Shown here piece by piece: positions 22,625 through 33,420 of a stretch of DNA of 64,000 nucleotides; position 1 is the first letter of the stretch, and every line of letters begins with the position of its first letter. Source of the stretch: Symsagittifera roscoffensis (lineage: Eukaryota; Xenacoelomorpha; Acoela; Convolutidae); the NCBI RefSeq assembly GCF_963678635.1, contig NC_087068.1, positions 13,517,872 through 13,581,871 of the forward strand, given 5' to 3'. The notes under the pieces were generated by a model that worked only from the letters and a program-made list of their open reading frames with translations, was not told the origin of the DNA and ran no database searches. The translations under genes were made by a program, and so were the position numbers.

Positions 22625-24247
22625 GGTTTCTATGTAACATTCGCCCAAATACTACACAGGGACGGAGCGTACAAAAAGTATCTATTAACGACTGGCAGGC
22701 GTCAGTTATCTTAATTATACTCGTTTTTCAGCCTCTCGACCTCGCCAGTTGATTTTCTGGTCTGTTTAGGGCTAAGTAAAAAGTTACTATTTTTAGGCCA
22801 TCAGTCAAACGACTTTTGATCAGCTTTCGTTTACATGCAAACACAACCACATAGCTGGGTCTCGGATCCTCAGACTACGTGATTGCTATTAAAAACAAGG
22901 CTCGAATACTCTCTTTTAATATGTTTTTGGTGAGAGTTCTACGTTAAATCCATTGGAGATGGATTGACCCTTTCCTCTTCTAGCTACTCAAATTCTAAAA
23001 GATCAAACAATACCGGTGTTAATTCAATGTTCTATGGCATCAGAGTAGCTAAAAAGGTAGTTTACTATAGGCTTTCACCATATATCAGTCTCTAGGAGCC
23101 GAGCCTCTGCTTCAGTGATTTTCCTGTAATAAAGTCGTTATTACTCCCAATTCGTGGCACGGGAGGGTACTGCTCAATATTTCTTCCCCACTGAAGCCTC
23201 CTCTCCCACTAATTTCTTCCGCTAAGTGTCTTATCGTGCGTGATCGTCACAATCAGAGGCCTCGTGTTTTTATCTTTCTCGTGCGACTGCTTTTCACTAT
23301 ATTTGCTGTTGTTCTGACTTTTTCACCTTTTTTAGTCGAAATGGCCGTTTTTTTTTTATTTCTCAGAAATATTCGTTCGACAATCGAAATTTTTAAAATT
23401 GAAATTTTTTGAATATTTCCACCCTCCTTCGCAGCACTTTTTTGTCGTTAAGGCCTTTTTTTTTCGTTTTTTCGTGTTTCGGCGGAAGGTTGCGCTGTGT
23501 CAGTGTGGCAGAATGGCACATACTCCCCGGGCAGTTCCCATCAATGTCCCTATTGATCGCATAACACCGGGTTATCGTTAAGCAGTGTTCCAGTTCTCTA
23601 TAATCAAGCTTACAAATCGCATTAGAAAATGAAACTTATCTACTCCACCTCAACTCACTACGTGTCACAAATGGCATCATACTACATCTCACAGCCTTTC
23701 AACATTTTCACAAAAATTGCACCATGAGGAGTGTCCTTGATAAAATTTCTTCTCCGACTACTCACGTCATCTCGCCATAAATTTTTTTTCGCTCTAGCTG
23801 ATTAAAAAATTTGGACGTGGCACGGACACGCGCCCGTTAAAATTAACTTAACGTCACTCACCACTAATCAGTTTTTTATGCTCTAGTCTTCAATATTAAA
23901 ACTAAGAAACTCTGTGGCCATGAAAGTTATTGAGGTACTCACCCTCTTCGAGCGAGCTTACCAAATTTACCAGGTCGCCACACAGTGAACACGTGTCTTA
24001 CACAGGTTAAAAACATCAGTCGTGTTTAAATAGGTAAATTTACTCACCTATGTTCTATATATATACATAAGTAGCACAACTAAAATTTTCATTGTCATTT
24101 AACAATTGCAACAATTAAACAATTCTCAACGGTTTCTAACAATATCAAGGTCTGCTTTTAAACCTGCCCTCACAAAACAAAAAGTTTAAAAGTTTCAATG
24201 ATCAATCTTAGTTGATTGGTATCAGTTTTAACGCACAAAGACAATCA
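22625..24247 (-). repeat. 3' LTR of element C (probably incomplete)
   Basis: The part 22,790-23,575 matches the right-hand LTR at 46,730-47,475. The part 22,625-22,790 matches, inverted, 47,700-47,870 in D. The part 23,576-24,247 has no second copy in the window, is AT-rich with a TATATATATA run near 24,055, and contains no gene. If the purine tract at 24,250-24,268 is the PPT, the LTR begins TGATTGTC at 24,247. The left end is truncated against element B. Confidence 0.6.
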
Positions 24248-24249
24248 AG

Positions 24250-24268
24250 TTTTTCTCCTTCTCTCTCC
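24250..24268 (-). promoter_or_regulatory. Candidate polypurine tract
   Basis: The minus strand reads GGAGAGAGAAGGAGAAAA, starting 45 bases after the stop of the accessory frame and followed by CTTGATTG. In LTR retroelements a purine tract just before the 3' LTR primes plus-strand DNA synthesis. The position supports the accessory frame being internal to C. Confidence 0.55.
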
Positions 24269-24312
24269 ATCTCTTGTTTACGTCTTCACTTTTCTTACTC
24301 GTTCCATCTTCC

Positions 24313-25194
24313 TCATTCCATTGCTTCCTGTTCTTGCTCTTCAGTTTCATGTCTTCCAGAACTTTCTCCAACATGTCCATGGTCCATGGAGTTGCGGGCC
24401 GTCCCCCAACTCTCCTGCTCTAACAGCTTCGGTTTGCAACAAGGTAGCAAGTCCACATTCATCTTTTGCTCCCGGTATCTGCAAAAGCTGTTGTTAATAC
24501 ACAGGCTCACATTCCGTTCTAGGTCAGCTCGTAAGACCTCTCTCTTTTCAGTTTCAGTCACACAAGGTGCTCGAGCCACTCGCTTCACCGCCGTGGTAAC
24601 AGCGTTTCTGGGCGTTAAGAATGCTCTTTTATAGGCTCCCGGTCCTATATCTAGCTAGAAGGATCGATAGGCTTCCGTGTTCCTAGACATATGACGCATC
24701 GCGCGTTCATACATCCATGATATCATCACTGCACGGAACCAAGGCATCAACATTTGCCTTGACCATTTTCTTTCAATGGCTTTGGGTATTCTCAGAACCT
24801 TGCAGACGGTTCTGAAAAGATCTAAGTTGCGGTTCATCTTTACGTTGCTTAGCTGATCAGGTGTCGGCACGGCCGTCTCCTGCCCACTTGTGCCCGAGTT
24901 GGCCTCCAACCATCTCACCGCCAGCATGGCACTAACCACCACGATTGACACTTGTTGATTTTGATCGGGCAACCCCGTGGAATACAACTCCTACACATCC
25001 CACACTAACACCAGATTCCCGTGTTTGGGGTACCATAACGTCTGCGCCAGGCAGTCGCAAGGATACGCCCCATGGGTCATTAGTATGTTCCTTCGGGTCC
25101 GATACCCTGAGGCTCCCAGCAATGGTTCCACTTCCATCATTATTCTATGCACATAGTCCTTTTCTTCTATGGTGGGGAATTCGGTGGGTAGCGC
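24313..25194 (-). pseudogene. Accessory frame of C, C-terminal part
   Basis: One register runs from about 25,194 to the final stop at 24,313, interrupted by two TAG codons (near 24,988 and at 24,655). Visible features are CDCLAQTLWYPKHGNL, a hydrophobic stretch VSIVVVSAMLAVRWLEA, a basic segment before SRNTEAYRSF, Cys-rich LLPCCKPK and a Glu-rich end. I recognise no family. The stops sit in otherwise continuous reading, so this was one protein end until recently, or is read through. Confidence 0.55.
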
Positions 25195-25760
25195 GCTCCA
25201 CTCGCTTTCTGCTTCTGGAAATCACTCACATTACCCTCATTCAATCTCTTGAACTCTTCACCCACTAAGTCCTGCAACTCGCCTTCAGATCTCTTCGGGA
25301 CGGCCCGAATGATCTTCGCCAATAAATCATACGACCTTAACGACATTCTGGCCAACCTCACGCACTTTGGCACAGAGAAGAGTTGGTCGACCAACACCTG
25401 CTGTGTCCTCGCATCCATCACCACCATGTGCGTAGGGTATCTACTACTGCAATATGGTGCAGAGCTCGAACCCACCAGATATTTCGAGCCAGTAGGTCTA
25501 TGATAGGCCTCACTATCTTTCAAATTCTTTTCATTTTCCAGAGCTTTTCGCCAGCCTCCTATCTTTTGCTCTGTCTGTAGTGCTCCAGGGAATATTTCTA
25601 CACTGAGGGACATCACTAGCCCATGGGCACGCTCTAGGCGTTCCAGTGATTCTATCGAGCTCGTCATGCTGCAAAATCCCAAGGCAGTGATCAAGTTCAC
25701 TTCCGTTACTCCATGACATACCGCGATGAACTCCACTTCACTCTTATCCGACATGCTCAA
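25167..25760 (-). pseudogene. Accessory frame of C, segment 7
   Basis: The 197-codon frame includes VEFIAVCHGVTEVNLITALG, a helix-rich middle (ALENEKNLKDSEAY) and a Lys/Glu-rich end. Between it and the preceding segment (25,885) lie two stops (TGA, TAG) and a frame change; it leaves the frame again near 25,190. No fold recognised. Base composition is GC-richer than the leaders, like the rest of the cassette. Confidence 0.5.
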
Positions 25761-25884
25761 CCTCCCCTACAGTTGTGCCAATTGGCAATGCTGCTCGCTC
25801 AGCGTAATCAAGCAATTTTCCTTGTTGCACACATGTCCGTCCGTTCCACTACTGTGAGATAGACAGGTGCCCTGTCTCAGCCAG

Positions 25885-27222
25885 TCACTCGATGGACTTA
25901 CTTCGAATGGTTTCGTGGATGGGCCGTTCTTCTGCTTCGTTACTCTCATGGCCAGCAGATGGTGTATCGTATAAACTCGCGACATCATCCAAGTCCAACC
26001 TAATGTCTGCCGTCCTATCCCAGATTAAACCGGCCTTTGGATGTGGACACCAAGAAGGCTTCATGAGTTCCCACATGGTTACTAAGCTGGTTTTCAAGGG
26101 ACCGTCCCAAGAACCACAACCAAAACTCACTTGCCGCTTCAGCTCGGGAATCGAGGGTTCGACCACTCGTTCTTCCAAAACAATTCCCAGCTTGGGTTGT
26201 TCCACCATCAACATGCTAGTTTCCCTGACTCGCTCAACCCAGAAATCAAGTACTATAACTTGCTCATAGTCGAAGTACGCTTCCATGGCCTCCTCATTCA
26301 CGAAGGGATTATATGCCATCCCCGGTATGCCAGACACATATTGGAACGACTTCAACTTCCCCAGTGTTGCATAGTCTTTCTGTCCCCTGACTTCTTCAAT
26401 TAACTCCCGGCTCACTTTCAACACCTTGTTGGAATACCTTCTCACGTCTTCCAACCTGCGGTAGCTCTCCATCTCGTTCGACTCCTTATTTGGTATGGCC
26501 AGCGGCATGTCCTGATATAGCTCCAGGAGTGCCCTCAGGAAGTTTTGTTCACCATCAACTTCCCCTTGCCGAATGGTTTTTATGCATTCTCCCAATACAG
26601 GAGTGGGGATACGATCCACCACGAACCTTACGAAGCAAATGGCTTCCTTATGCTTAGCCCAGGTTATCGCAGAATCGTCTCTAGAAATCAACATTCGCAG
26701 GGCTTCCATCAATTCCAGTTCCTGTTCTTTTGGTTTCGAGTCGTTGTTGGCTTCATATTCCGCCTTCTTGATTCCCATGAAACACCAGGCCAATCGTACC
26801 TGCAAGTCAGTTCTTGTACACAGATAAGCCAGGTATGCTGCCACTGTCGCCGGTGCATACATCGTCTCGTCAAAGTATCTTTGGAGGGCCGCCCTCCAAG
26901 AGATCTCTAGCAGTTTTTCCAGCCCGATTTCGTTTGCCTCCGAGGACATCACCGTGCCGTATTCTTTCCTATTTAAGTTAGAGTTCTTCGTCAGCTCCCT
27001 CAGATACTCCTGTATGGCTTCCTTTTTGTTCCAAGCCAACAGGTGCCCTCTCGCGGAATTCCTCGCCTTCAGCATCTCCACATAACCCCCTGCCGGATCT
27101 CCCACGTGGACCGAGTCTTGCACCGTGGTTCGACTATACTCGACCACGTCGAATTGATCCTCCAGCTTCATGTGGGCCATATTGGTTCGCAAGGGCTTGT
27201 AATCATCAAGTCCTCCAGATCC
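25885..27222 (-). pseudogene. Accessory frame of C, segment 6 (435 codons open)
   Basis: A long open stretch from 27,192, extended upstream in frame to the TGA at 27,223. It is mostly predicted helix with many Glu/Lys/Leu, contains several Trp and Tyr residues, and reads like a folded globular protein (ALQRYFDETMYAPATVAAYL; EVRGQKDYATLGKLKSF). I recognise no domain, signal peptide or membrane segment. An in-frame TGA joins it to segment 5. Confidence 0.6.
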
Positions 27223-28264
27223 TCACTGACTGATGACCTCAATTTCTAGCTTAGTATCCGCCGGATTCCGTACATTTTTCTTCGATTTCGTGGCCGTTGT
27301 GGTCAAACATGCCAACAGCATAGGGGTATCAGGTTCTCTTTTTCTCCCCCGGCCAGCGTCGCACCATCTCCTGGCCCACTTTCGCCTGAACGAGCTACTC
27401 CTGCCAAGGAGGCCACCACTCACTGTGCTGGCTTTTGGCTTCACCACTTTCTGGTTCACGGCTCGGTTTCCTGTCTTTCCTTTCAACCGCTTCAGCCCTT
27501 TCTTGGCTTGTCTGACGGTACTGTCGGCACTGTCCTCTGTAATTGACTCAGTCAGAACATCAGACTCTACGGAGTTCATTATTTTCTCTAGAACCTCATG
27601 CATGATGGGTTGGTTTAATCCCACCTTCATTACGGACTGCGTCCCGTATCTACGTATCACGTCCCATGTCCTCTCCATGAAGGTCACTCGGTTCCAGGTT
27701 ACTCCCGTCTTACGTTCAAGTTCACTCTGGTATCTCTCCCACTCCTCTTCCGGTAGCGTACTCAGGAAGGATACCCTCATAGTCTCCTCAATCTTCCTCC
27801 TCCTTGGTGACTCATGGAGCAGTTTCTGTAGGTCCCTCCTCCGGTAGTCCATTGCCAGGTTTACTGGATCCACTGGGGATAAGCTGGCCGGCGCCTCCTA
27901 TATAGGGGACATGAAATACGATGGTATCATCAGCAAAAGATTTCCATCGACTTCCCTGTCGTCGTCTTCACTAAACTGGTATTCCAGCAAGTCTCTCTCC
28001 AACGCTCCTAAGTCCACTCCACACGACTTCTCCCCCTTTCCCTCCATGTGATCATCGTCCTGATCCATCGTCCTGTGATCATTCGTATCAGGTTTTGGCT
28101 TAGGTCCCGAAGGGCGTTGTCGCATATCCACGCCCGAGTCCGGCCGCGCCGGTACGGTCATGTCCCCTGCATGGTAGAATAACTCGTCATTCTTTAGGAA
28201 TTTTACCGACTCCTCGCCATGTCATCCACCGCGCCAGATCATCCACCGTTATGTACGCGCATCC
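27223..28264 (-). pseudogene. Accessory frame of C, segment 5
   Basis: Two in-frame pieces (28,161-27,898 and 27,873-27,223) are separated by one TAG and eight sense codons. The first is acidic (DDDHMEGKGEKSC, SEDDDREVDG). The second has a helical part (EEEWERYQSELERKTG) and a basic tail with RSSSFRRKWARRW and SKKNVR, which could bind nucleic acid or act as a nuclear signal. Family unknown; 28,162-28,264 is frameshifted. Confidence 0.5.
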
Positions 28265-29413
28265 TCAGCACTCTTTTGCTATTTCCAGGATTTCTACTTT
28301 CACCTCTCCTGACCACTTCAATCTTGACCGATCATCCGCCGGTGCATACACATCATTCCACACCTCAGCCGAGACCTCTGGTCTCCTGGAAGGTGGTGCT
28401 TTGATCTTCTTTCGGCTCCAAGCATCAGGAAACGTGAAGTCAAACGTATGCATGGCCGCAGCGTTCCAGCTGATGAAGCGCGGCTCCTTCCCTCCACTCC
28501 ATTTCCACATTCTTTCTTCTGCATCACGAGCCGCTCCGATGCGAGGGGCAATGGCAGGAGATGTGACTCCCAACAACATCCTTCTTATCGATGGGTATCG
28601 AGGACATCGGTCCGGCAGCGGCCTGGACCCGGAAAGCCACGCTTGCTGGTTCTCTTTCACGTGTGCGTAGGCCTCTGGCCAAAGTGGGACCCGCATCAAC
28701 TCTCCTGAATCCTTCACCACTGGTTTCAGATTCCAAATCTTCGGATTGAACTGGACATGGGAAAGGTCCTCGCGGCCCATTCGGCATTTGAATTGGTGGT
28801 TAAAGTCCATCAGCACCCAACCCGGCTCTGCTATTCTTCCGACTAGCCTATCGTCGCTGGCCAATCCTCTCAGCTCCTTCTGTTCCACCCAATTCAGCAC
28901 GGAACAATCCACAATCGAGACTAGGTTAGCATATCACACCGAGTTCCTGTATGCCTTTACTTGTACGTCGGGGAACACAAATGACATCACGGGTCCATAC
29001 ACCACCGTGACGAACTCCCGTAGTCCATGAATTAGAGCCAGCGGATCGATCCGCATCATAACAGCCAGATCTGTCATCAAGGGCATGCCACGATACTGTT
29101 TACATTCACCTGTATCCGTCGCCACCTTATCTTCTCCTGTGATACTCCTGTTCTGTTGCAGGAGATATTGGAGCAAGAGGATTCTCCAGTCCTTCATCTT
29201 CTTGAGCGAGGCGATTTCCAACTGCGCGTTGAATTCACGACTCGTTCCCTGAAGTTGTGCTGGGTAGCGCAATAGCACGAGCAGATCGCGCAACCGACCA
29301 TACGTCATAGCAATCAGGGTGAGGAGTCCGTCAAACCTCAGGTCTGCCAAAGCTTGGGTGAGGATATTCGCAGGTCCCTTCACGAAATTCTCGTGACCAA
29401 ATGTCACGTACAA
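28265..29413 (-). pseudogene. Accessory frame of C, segment 4
   Basis: Two in-frame pieces (29,413-28,934 and 28,912-28,265) are separated by one TGA, which would be CGA before a C-to-T change. Features are LRDLLVLLRYPAQL, QYLLQQNRSITGEDK, a hydrophobic VVYGPVMSFVF, and in the second piece VLMDFNHQFKCRM and WSGGKEPRFISWNAAAMH. It overlaps the end of segment 3 by about 80 bases in another register, a frameshift. No family recognised. Confidence 0.5.
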
Positions 29414-31160
29414 GGCTAATATCAGGCCGATCGACTGTCTCCGGATATCCTTGACAAAGCTCGCGATCAGGTTTCAATGACATCGTGTTTACGTCCTGCA
29501 TCAATTGCAACATCATGCCCCCGGCTAACTCCCTCTCGTTAAACAAGTTCTTCAGATACGCGTGTATCTCTTTGATTACCGCCGGTGCGTGCTCGAAGGC
29601 GTCTTCTCCAAAGGTAAACAATTTCGGTGGCAAGTAAAACCATGAGTTGGTGTGTGGCTTCGTACTCAAAGCCAATGCCATGAGATCCTCTTCTGCCGAT
29701 GTCATATTTTTTCTAACTGTCCTCCTCTGCTCATTCTCCGCGATCCAGAAATCATCGGCCACCTGTTGTACCAACAAATGATCGTCATCTACCCCTGGTC
29801 TCAATTTCAGCATTCTGTCGAAGTTGGACAACTCCAACCCCAGGACTTCATCCAGCACCAACCGAGTTGTGCTACAATCCTTGAAGCACATCAATCCTTG
29901 TATGGCATTAGAAATGTCAGCCCAAATGGCAGTAAGCTCAGATCGGGTTGGGTAGTAGTTGTTGGGGTCCACCAATCTGTTTGGCGCGGGTATTATCACG
30001 CTGAATCGTCCCTCTGCTATCGTTGTGACCATCGTGTACACAAACTGAAGGAGTTCTGGCAATACGGCGTATCCTGGTGACAACACGAAAACCACCTTCA
30101 CTACATTTTGGGTGAAACTCTGTTTCGCTGTTGTTTCTACCTCAGCCATCGCCGAGTGCAATGTCATTATCGCCTCCCCTATGACCTCGTTGCTCGGGAT
30201 AGACCCATCCGTCAGACGTGTCAACAAGCCTCTGCTTTGCAGATGATCATTTGAGCCCGCAACCACTATTACCTGCGGCTCCATGCTGACCACCCTTCGT
30301 ACACTTATCATCATGCCTTTTGCCTGTCCCCAGTCCAATTTAGGCGCCGTCAAGAAAATCACATCGGGCCAAAAGAGAGAACGGAGCGTGTAGAGATAAT
30401 CGGAACCGGCCACAATCAGATACTTGGCAGCCTTCATATCCAAGGGATCATAAGCTGCAAACAGGCCATCGCCTATTGGGGCCTTCAGTTTCCCATATCT
30501 CTTGTCGTCTCCTTCCACCGAGGTCGCTCGGGGACATTCTCTCGAATATTCACCAGGCGCCTGGCCGGGTGGTTTAGCGAACTGCCTGTACATCTTGTGA
30601 TGCTTGTTGTTAGGCTTATTTTTTGCCAGAAACTTGCCCTTCTGAGCAGGTGGTGTCAGTTTTCTGGCTCTCTGACGGACGTCCGTAAGAGATCGGGTAT
30701 TCAAGGGTCTTAAGGTATTGTCCTGAGGCAATCTACTGAGGTCCACGTACCTGAGCGTAGTCGCGGAGCTGAACTGTTCCTGCCCCGCTACCAGCCAATC
30801 CACGCCCGGTATTCGATACAATCGCGACACTTAGGGACCCTCTCCACCGATCATCTTCCTTGCAACCTCCCGACACGTCAATGTGTTCATGTTCAATCTC
30901 GCTGACATGTCCGTCTTATGTTGTCCCCAACCGCTGGGATCTGGACGGTTCCAAAGCAGCACGCTGTTTGGTTCAACTCCCTCCGTCGGCACGGCGCTCG
31001 TCGATTGTCCTGTTGTCGAAGCAGGAGTTGCTGTAGCAGGCGTGCCACTCCTCCTAGACACGGTCTGGGAGCTAATTCGGTTTTGATCAACCGATCTCCT
31101 AAGTCGGCTCTCCAACGGTTGTGTTCTGGGACGAGGAGCAGCCCCCAACCTTTCTCTCAC
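29331..31160 (-). pseudogene. Accessory frame of C, segment 3: SGNH-like domain 2
   Basis: A Ser/Thr/Pro/Arg-rich linker (31,160-30,834) and a 499-codon frame (30,830-29,331) are in the same register, separated by one TAA. After a basic region (residues 50-90 of the long frame, with NNKHHKMYRQ) comes an alpha/beta segment with KYLIVAGSDYL (137-146) and VIVVAGSNDHL (188-197). These have the order, spacing and strand context of SGNH-hydrolase blocks I and III (usually GDSL and GxND). Blocks II and V are not clear, so an active esterase is doubtful. The C-terminal 230 residues are unassigned. Confidence 0.5.
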
Positions 31161-31969
31161 ATCTGAGCTTGGAGCGACGGGAGCAGCTGCACCCGTTCCA
31201 TTGCTAAGGGCCCGAGGCGTTTAGCGAGTGATTCTGGCACGTTCCCCCTCACTCTACCTCCTCCAGTCGAACTGGTCCGAGCCAGTAAGCTGGTTGTCCT
31301 CAATTCTTGCTCCATTTCCCTCAACTGCGTCTGGAACACATCGTTTATCCAGTGCCTCCCCTGCTGGGTGTTGAATTGTATGCCATCCCTGGTGAGTGCG
31401 AGGTGATCGACCATGCGCAGCATGTTTTCCAGATCCATGAGTCGCAGTACGCTGGGGTTGCTCCTTACCAGACTGCGAGTCATCTCGCTCCACCGGGTCA
31501 CGTTACCATTCATAAAATCTGCAACCGGCGTGCCCACCTCCGGGTTCTCTGGTATCGCGCCTAGAACCTCGAGTCTGGGTCTGTGCTTCTCCTTCAGCTC
31601 ATTCACAAGGCAGACCAGTAGGGGTTCCCACTTGCCCTCTGGGGTTACAGTGGCCCTCGAAACGTCATTAGTCCCGAGCATTATCACCAACGTGTCTAGG
31701 TGATCCTCTGCCTGAAACTCCATCATATTGATGACTTGAGCCACGTAAGCGCCTCCAAAAGATAGGACAGTAGTCTGCCCGTTGACAAAGATCTCGATTA
31801 GATCCCATACTAAACTGTCCACTATAACCAAATGACGACTCCCTGGGGGAATTGCCTGGTTGCTTATGGCGGGGTTCCAGCCCATGCCATTCAAACAAGC
31901 ACGAGGATGCTCCGTGGCCACTTGCACGAACTGGTTGCGCACCGTTAGATTCTTTCTAATATCAACCAC
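31157..31969 (-). pseudogene. Accessory frame of C, segment 2: SGNH-hydrolase-like domain 1
   Basis: The 270-codon frame shows all four SGNH blocks in order: HLVIVDSLVW (nucleophile-type Ser at residue 52), SFGGAYV (Gly 72-73), VIMLGTND (residues 96-102, Asn 101) and DGIQFNTQQGRHWIND (195-210). The family hydrolyses esters; related domains occur in ORF1 of some LINE elements. The catalytic His of block V (normally DGxH) is Gln here, so this copy looks inactive or mutated. Upstream the same register is closed by a TGA near 32,055, and the preceding protein is in another frame. Confidence 0.65.
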
Positions 31970-32104
31970 GCGAGACCTCTGAATCGTCTCGTCATGCGCA
32001 GTCCCTGCTGGTACTACAGTTCGGGGTGTAATCTCTCCGAGCTGCTTGAAGAACGATCAAAGCGTTGGGAAGGGACGACCGTAACCAGCGTCCGGCTAGT
32101 GGTC

Positions 32105-32963
32105 CTATTGATCTCGTTCATAGCTGCTCTGGCTACCTGATTGAACGACTCCTGGAACTGAGGAGCGAGATAGGTGTCTGAGGGGTCTGGTATCGTATTT
32201 CTCGGGTTCGGAGCAGACTGTGATGTCTGCTGAGGCGCCTCGGGCTCTCTCGGTGCGCACAGCTCCTATGCTCTCGTCCTGGGACGTGTGTCCCTGGTCC
32301 CTGGATGCCTCCGAGGAGCTCATCGTTGCCAGAACCTCCGGTGACGCTTGGCTCACCCTCGCCATGTATAGTTCCTTCAGATGTTTTATCTCCCCTTCCT
32401 TGATAGCTATTTGCAGATCTTCAAACTTCTTTTTCCATTCGTCTCTTTCTCGAGCTATTGCCCTGTACTCCTGCAGCTTGGCACACAGCTCGTTCTGATC
32501 GCTTTCTTTCTTCTCCAACGTCTCGATCGTCTCCGAGGTCTGTATCTCTATCTCACTCACCTTCACTCTCTTCAGAGGAGGAGCAGCTGTTGGAGAGTCT
32601 ACTGAATGTGACGGGCCCGGCCCATCACGTAGTCTTTTTGCTCCGATCAGCGGCTGTGCAGGCTGAACAGGTAGGGGCATCTCACCTAGCCGGTGAGCCC
32701 TCTGATCGTCTAGTCCTGGCTCACGAGCCAAATCGTGTCCGGACAATTCTCCTCGGCGCCATCTCATTAATCGATTTCGACCTCTCTCGGCGTTCCCGGA
32801 CTCACCGAAGGCCAGCATCAACACCACTTCCGTGGGGCGATTCCCTCGACCCTCTCGTCCCAACGAGTTGAGGAGCGTGACCACAAACATCCCAGTCCTG
32901 GGTCTTCTCGTGTAAAGTCAAAATCGCTGGGAGGAATTCCATTAATTCATTCGTGTCACCCAT
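32105..32963 (-). pseudogene. Accessory frame of C, segment 1: coiled-coil N-terminus
   Basis: A start at 32,963 (MGDTNELMEF, purine at -3 and G at +4) gives about 24 codons, then a one-base shift near 32,890 leads into a 261-codon frame. This has an Arg-rich start, two basic patches (GAKRLRD and PLKRVKV, nuclear-signal-like) and a clear coiled coil at residues 112-175 (LEKKESDQNELCAKLQEY, then DEWKKKFEDLQ). Near its end the register changes again into sequence leading to segment 2. This general layout recalls ORF1-type or gag-type nucleic-acid chaperones, by inference only. Confidence 0.6.
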
Positions 32964-33420
32964 TTCTATCGTGTTGATTTTCTTCGTCGAGTTCCTTCTG
33001 GTTTGTTAGGTTCAATAAACAAGATTTGATCAATCAAGATCTAAAAAGCAAGTCACGACTTAAAACCATCATTTCATGTCGTCCCATTTTCAGTACAAAA
33101 CATCATTCACATCTTTTTTTTAAAACGATCCAATGAAATTTTTCTTCCTTACTGATTTAAAACTTAGCACCAAGGTGGATGGTCCACCTTCAACCTTATT
33201 GAGGTAACACAAATGATAGCTGTCACCTTCACTACCTGGAGTGTTCCAGGTCTTTCAGGACACCAACATCATATAAAACTTACCCTAACAATGAGATAAC
33301 ACATAAACACTATATATCTACATTATTACATAAAAATATAATCCCTAGTAGCTAACCTAACTTAATCCTAATTCCTAATAAAGTGAACTTAAAAAAAACA
33401 ATTATCGCCGAATGCAACTC
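32964..33420 (-). other. Non-coding gap between pol and accessory frame
   Basis: AT-rich, with no open frame of interest on either strand. It sits where an internal promoter or splice acceptor for the accessory frame would be needed. A TCAATAAA lies at about 33,011-33,018 on the plus strand. I see no clear TATA box. Confidence 0.5.

Noticed and set aside
24313-32963. Accessory frame as a retroviral-type envelope gene
   Set aside because: The position fits, but I see no signal peptide, furin-type cleavage site, fusion peptide or C-terminal membrane anchor; SGNH-like blocks and a coiled coil point elsewhere.
24313-32963. Accessory frame as part of a Maverick/Polinton or other DNA transposon
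   Set aside because: No DNA polymerase B, packaging ATPase, capsid or transposase motif is visible, and the PPT and LTR follow directly.
33000-33420. Small exon or tRNA gene between pol and the accessory frame
   Set aside because: No cloverleaf-like pairing or protein-like reading was found; the sequence is AT-rich and unremarkable.
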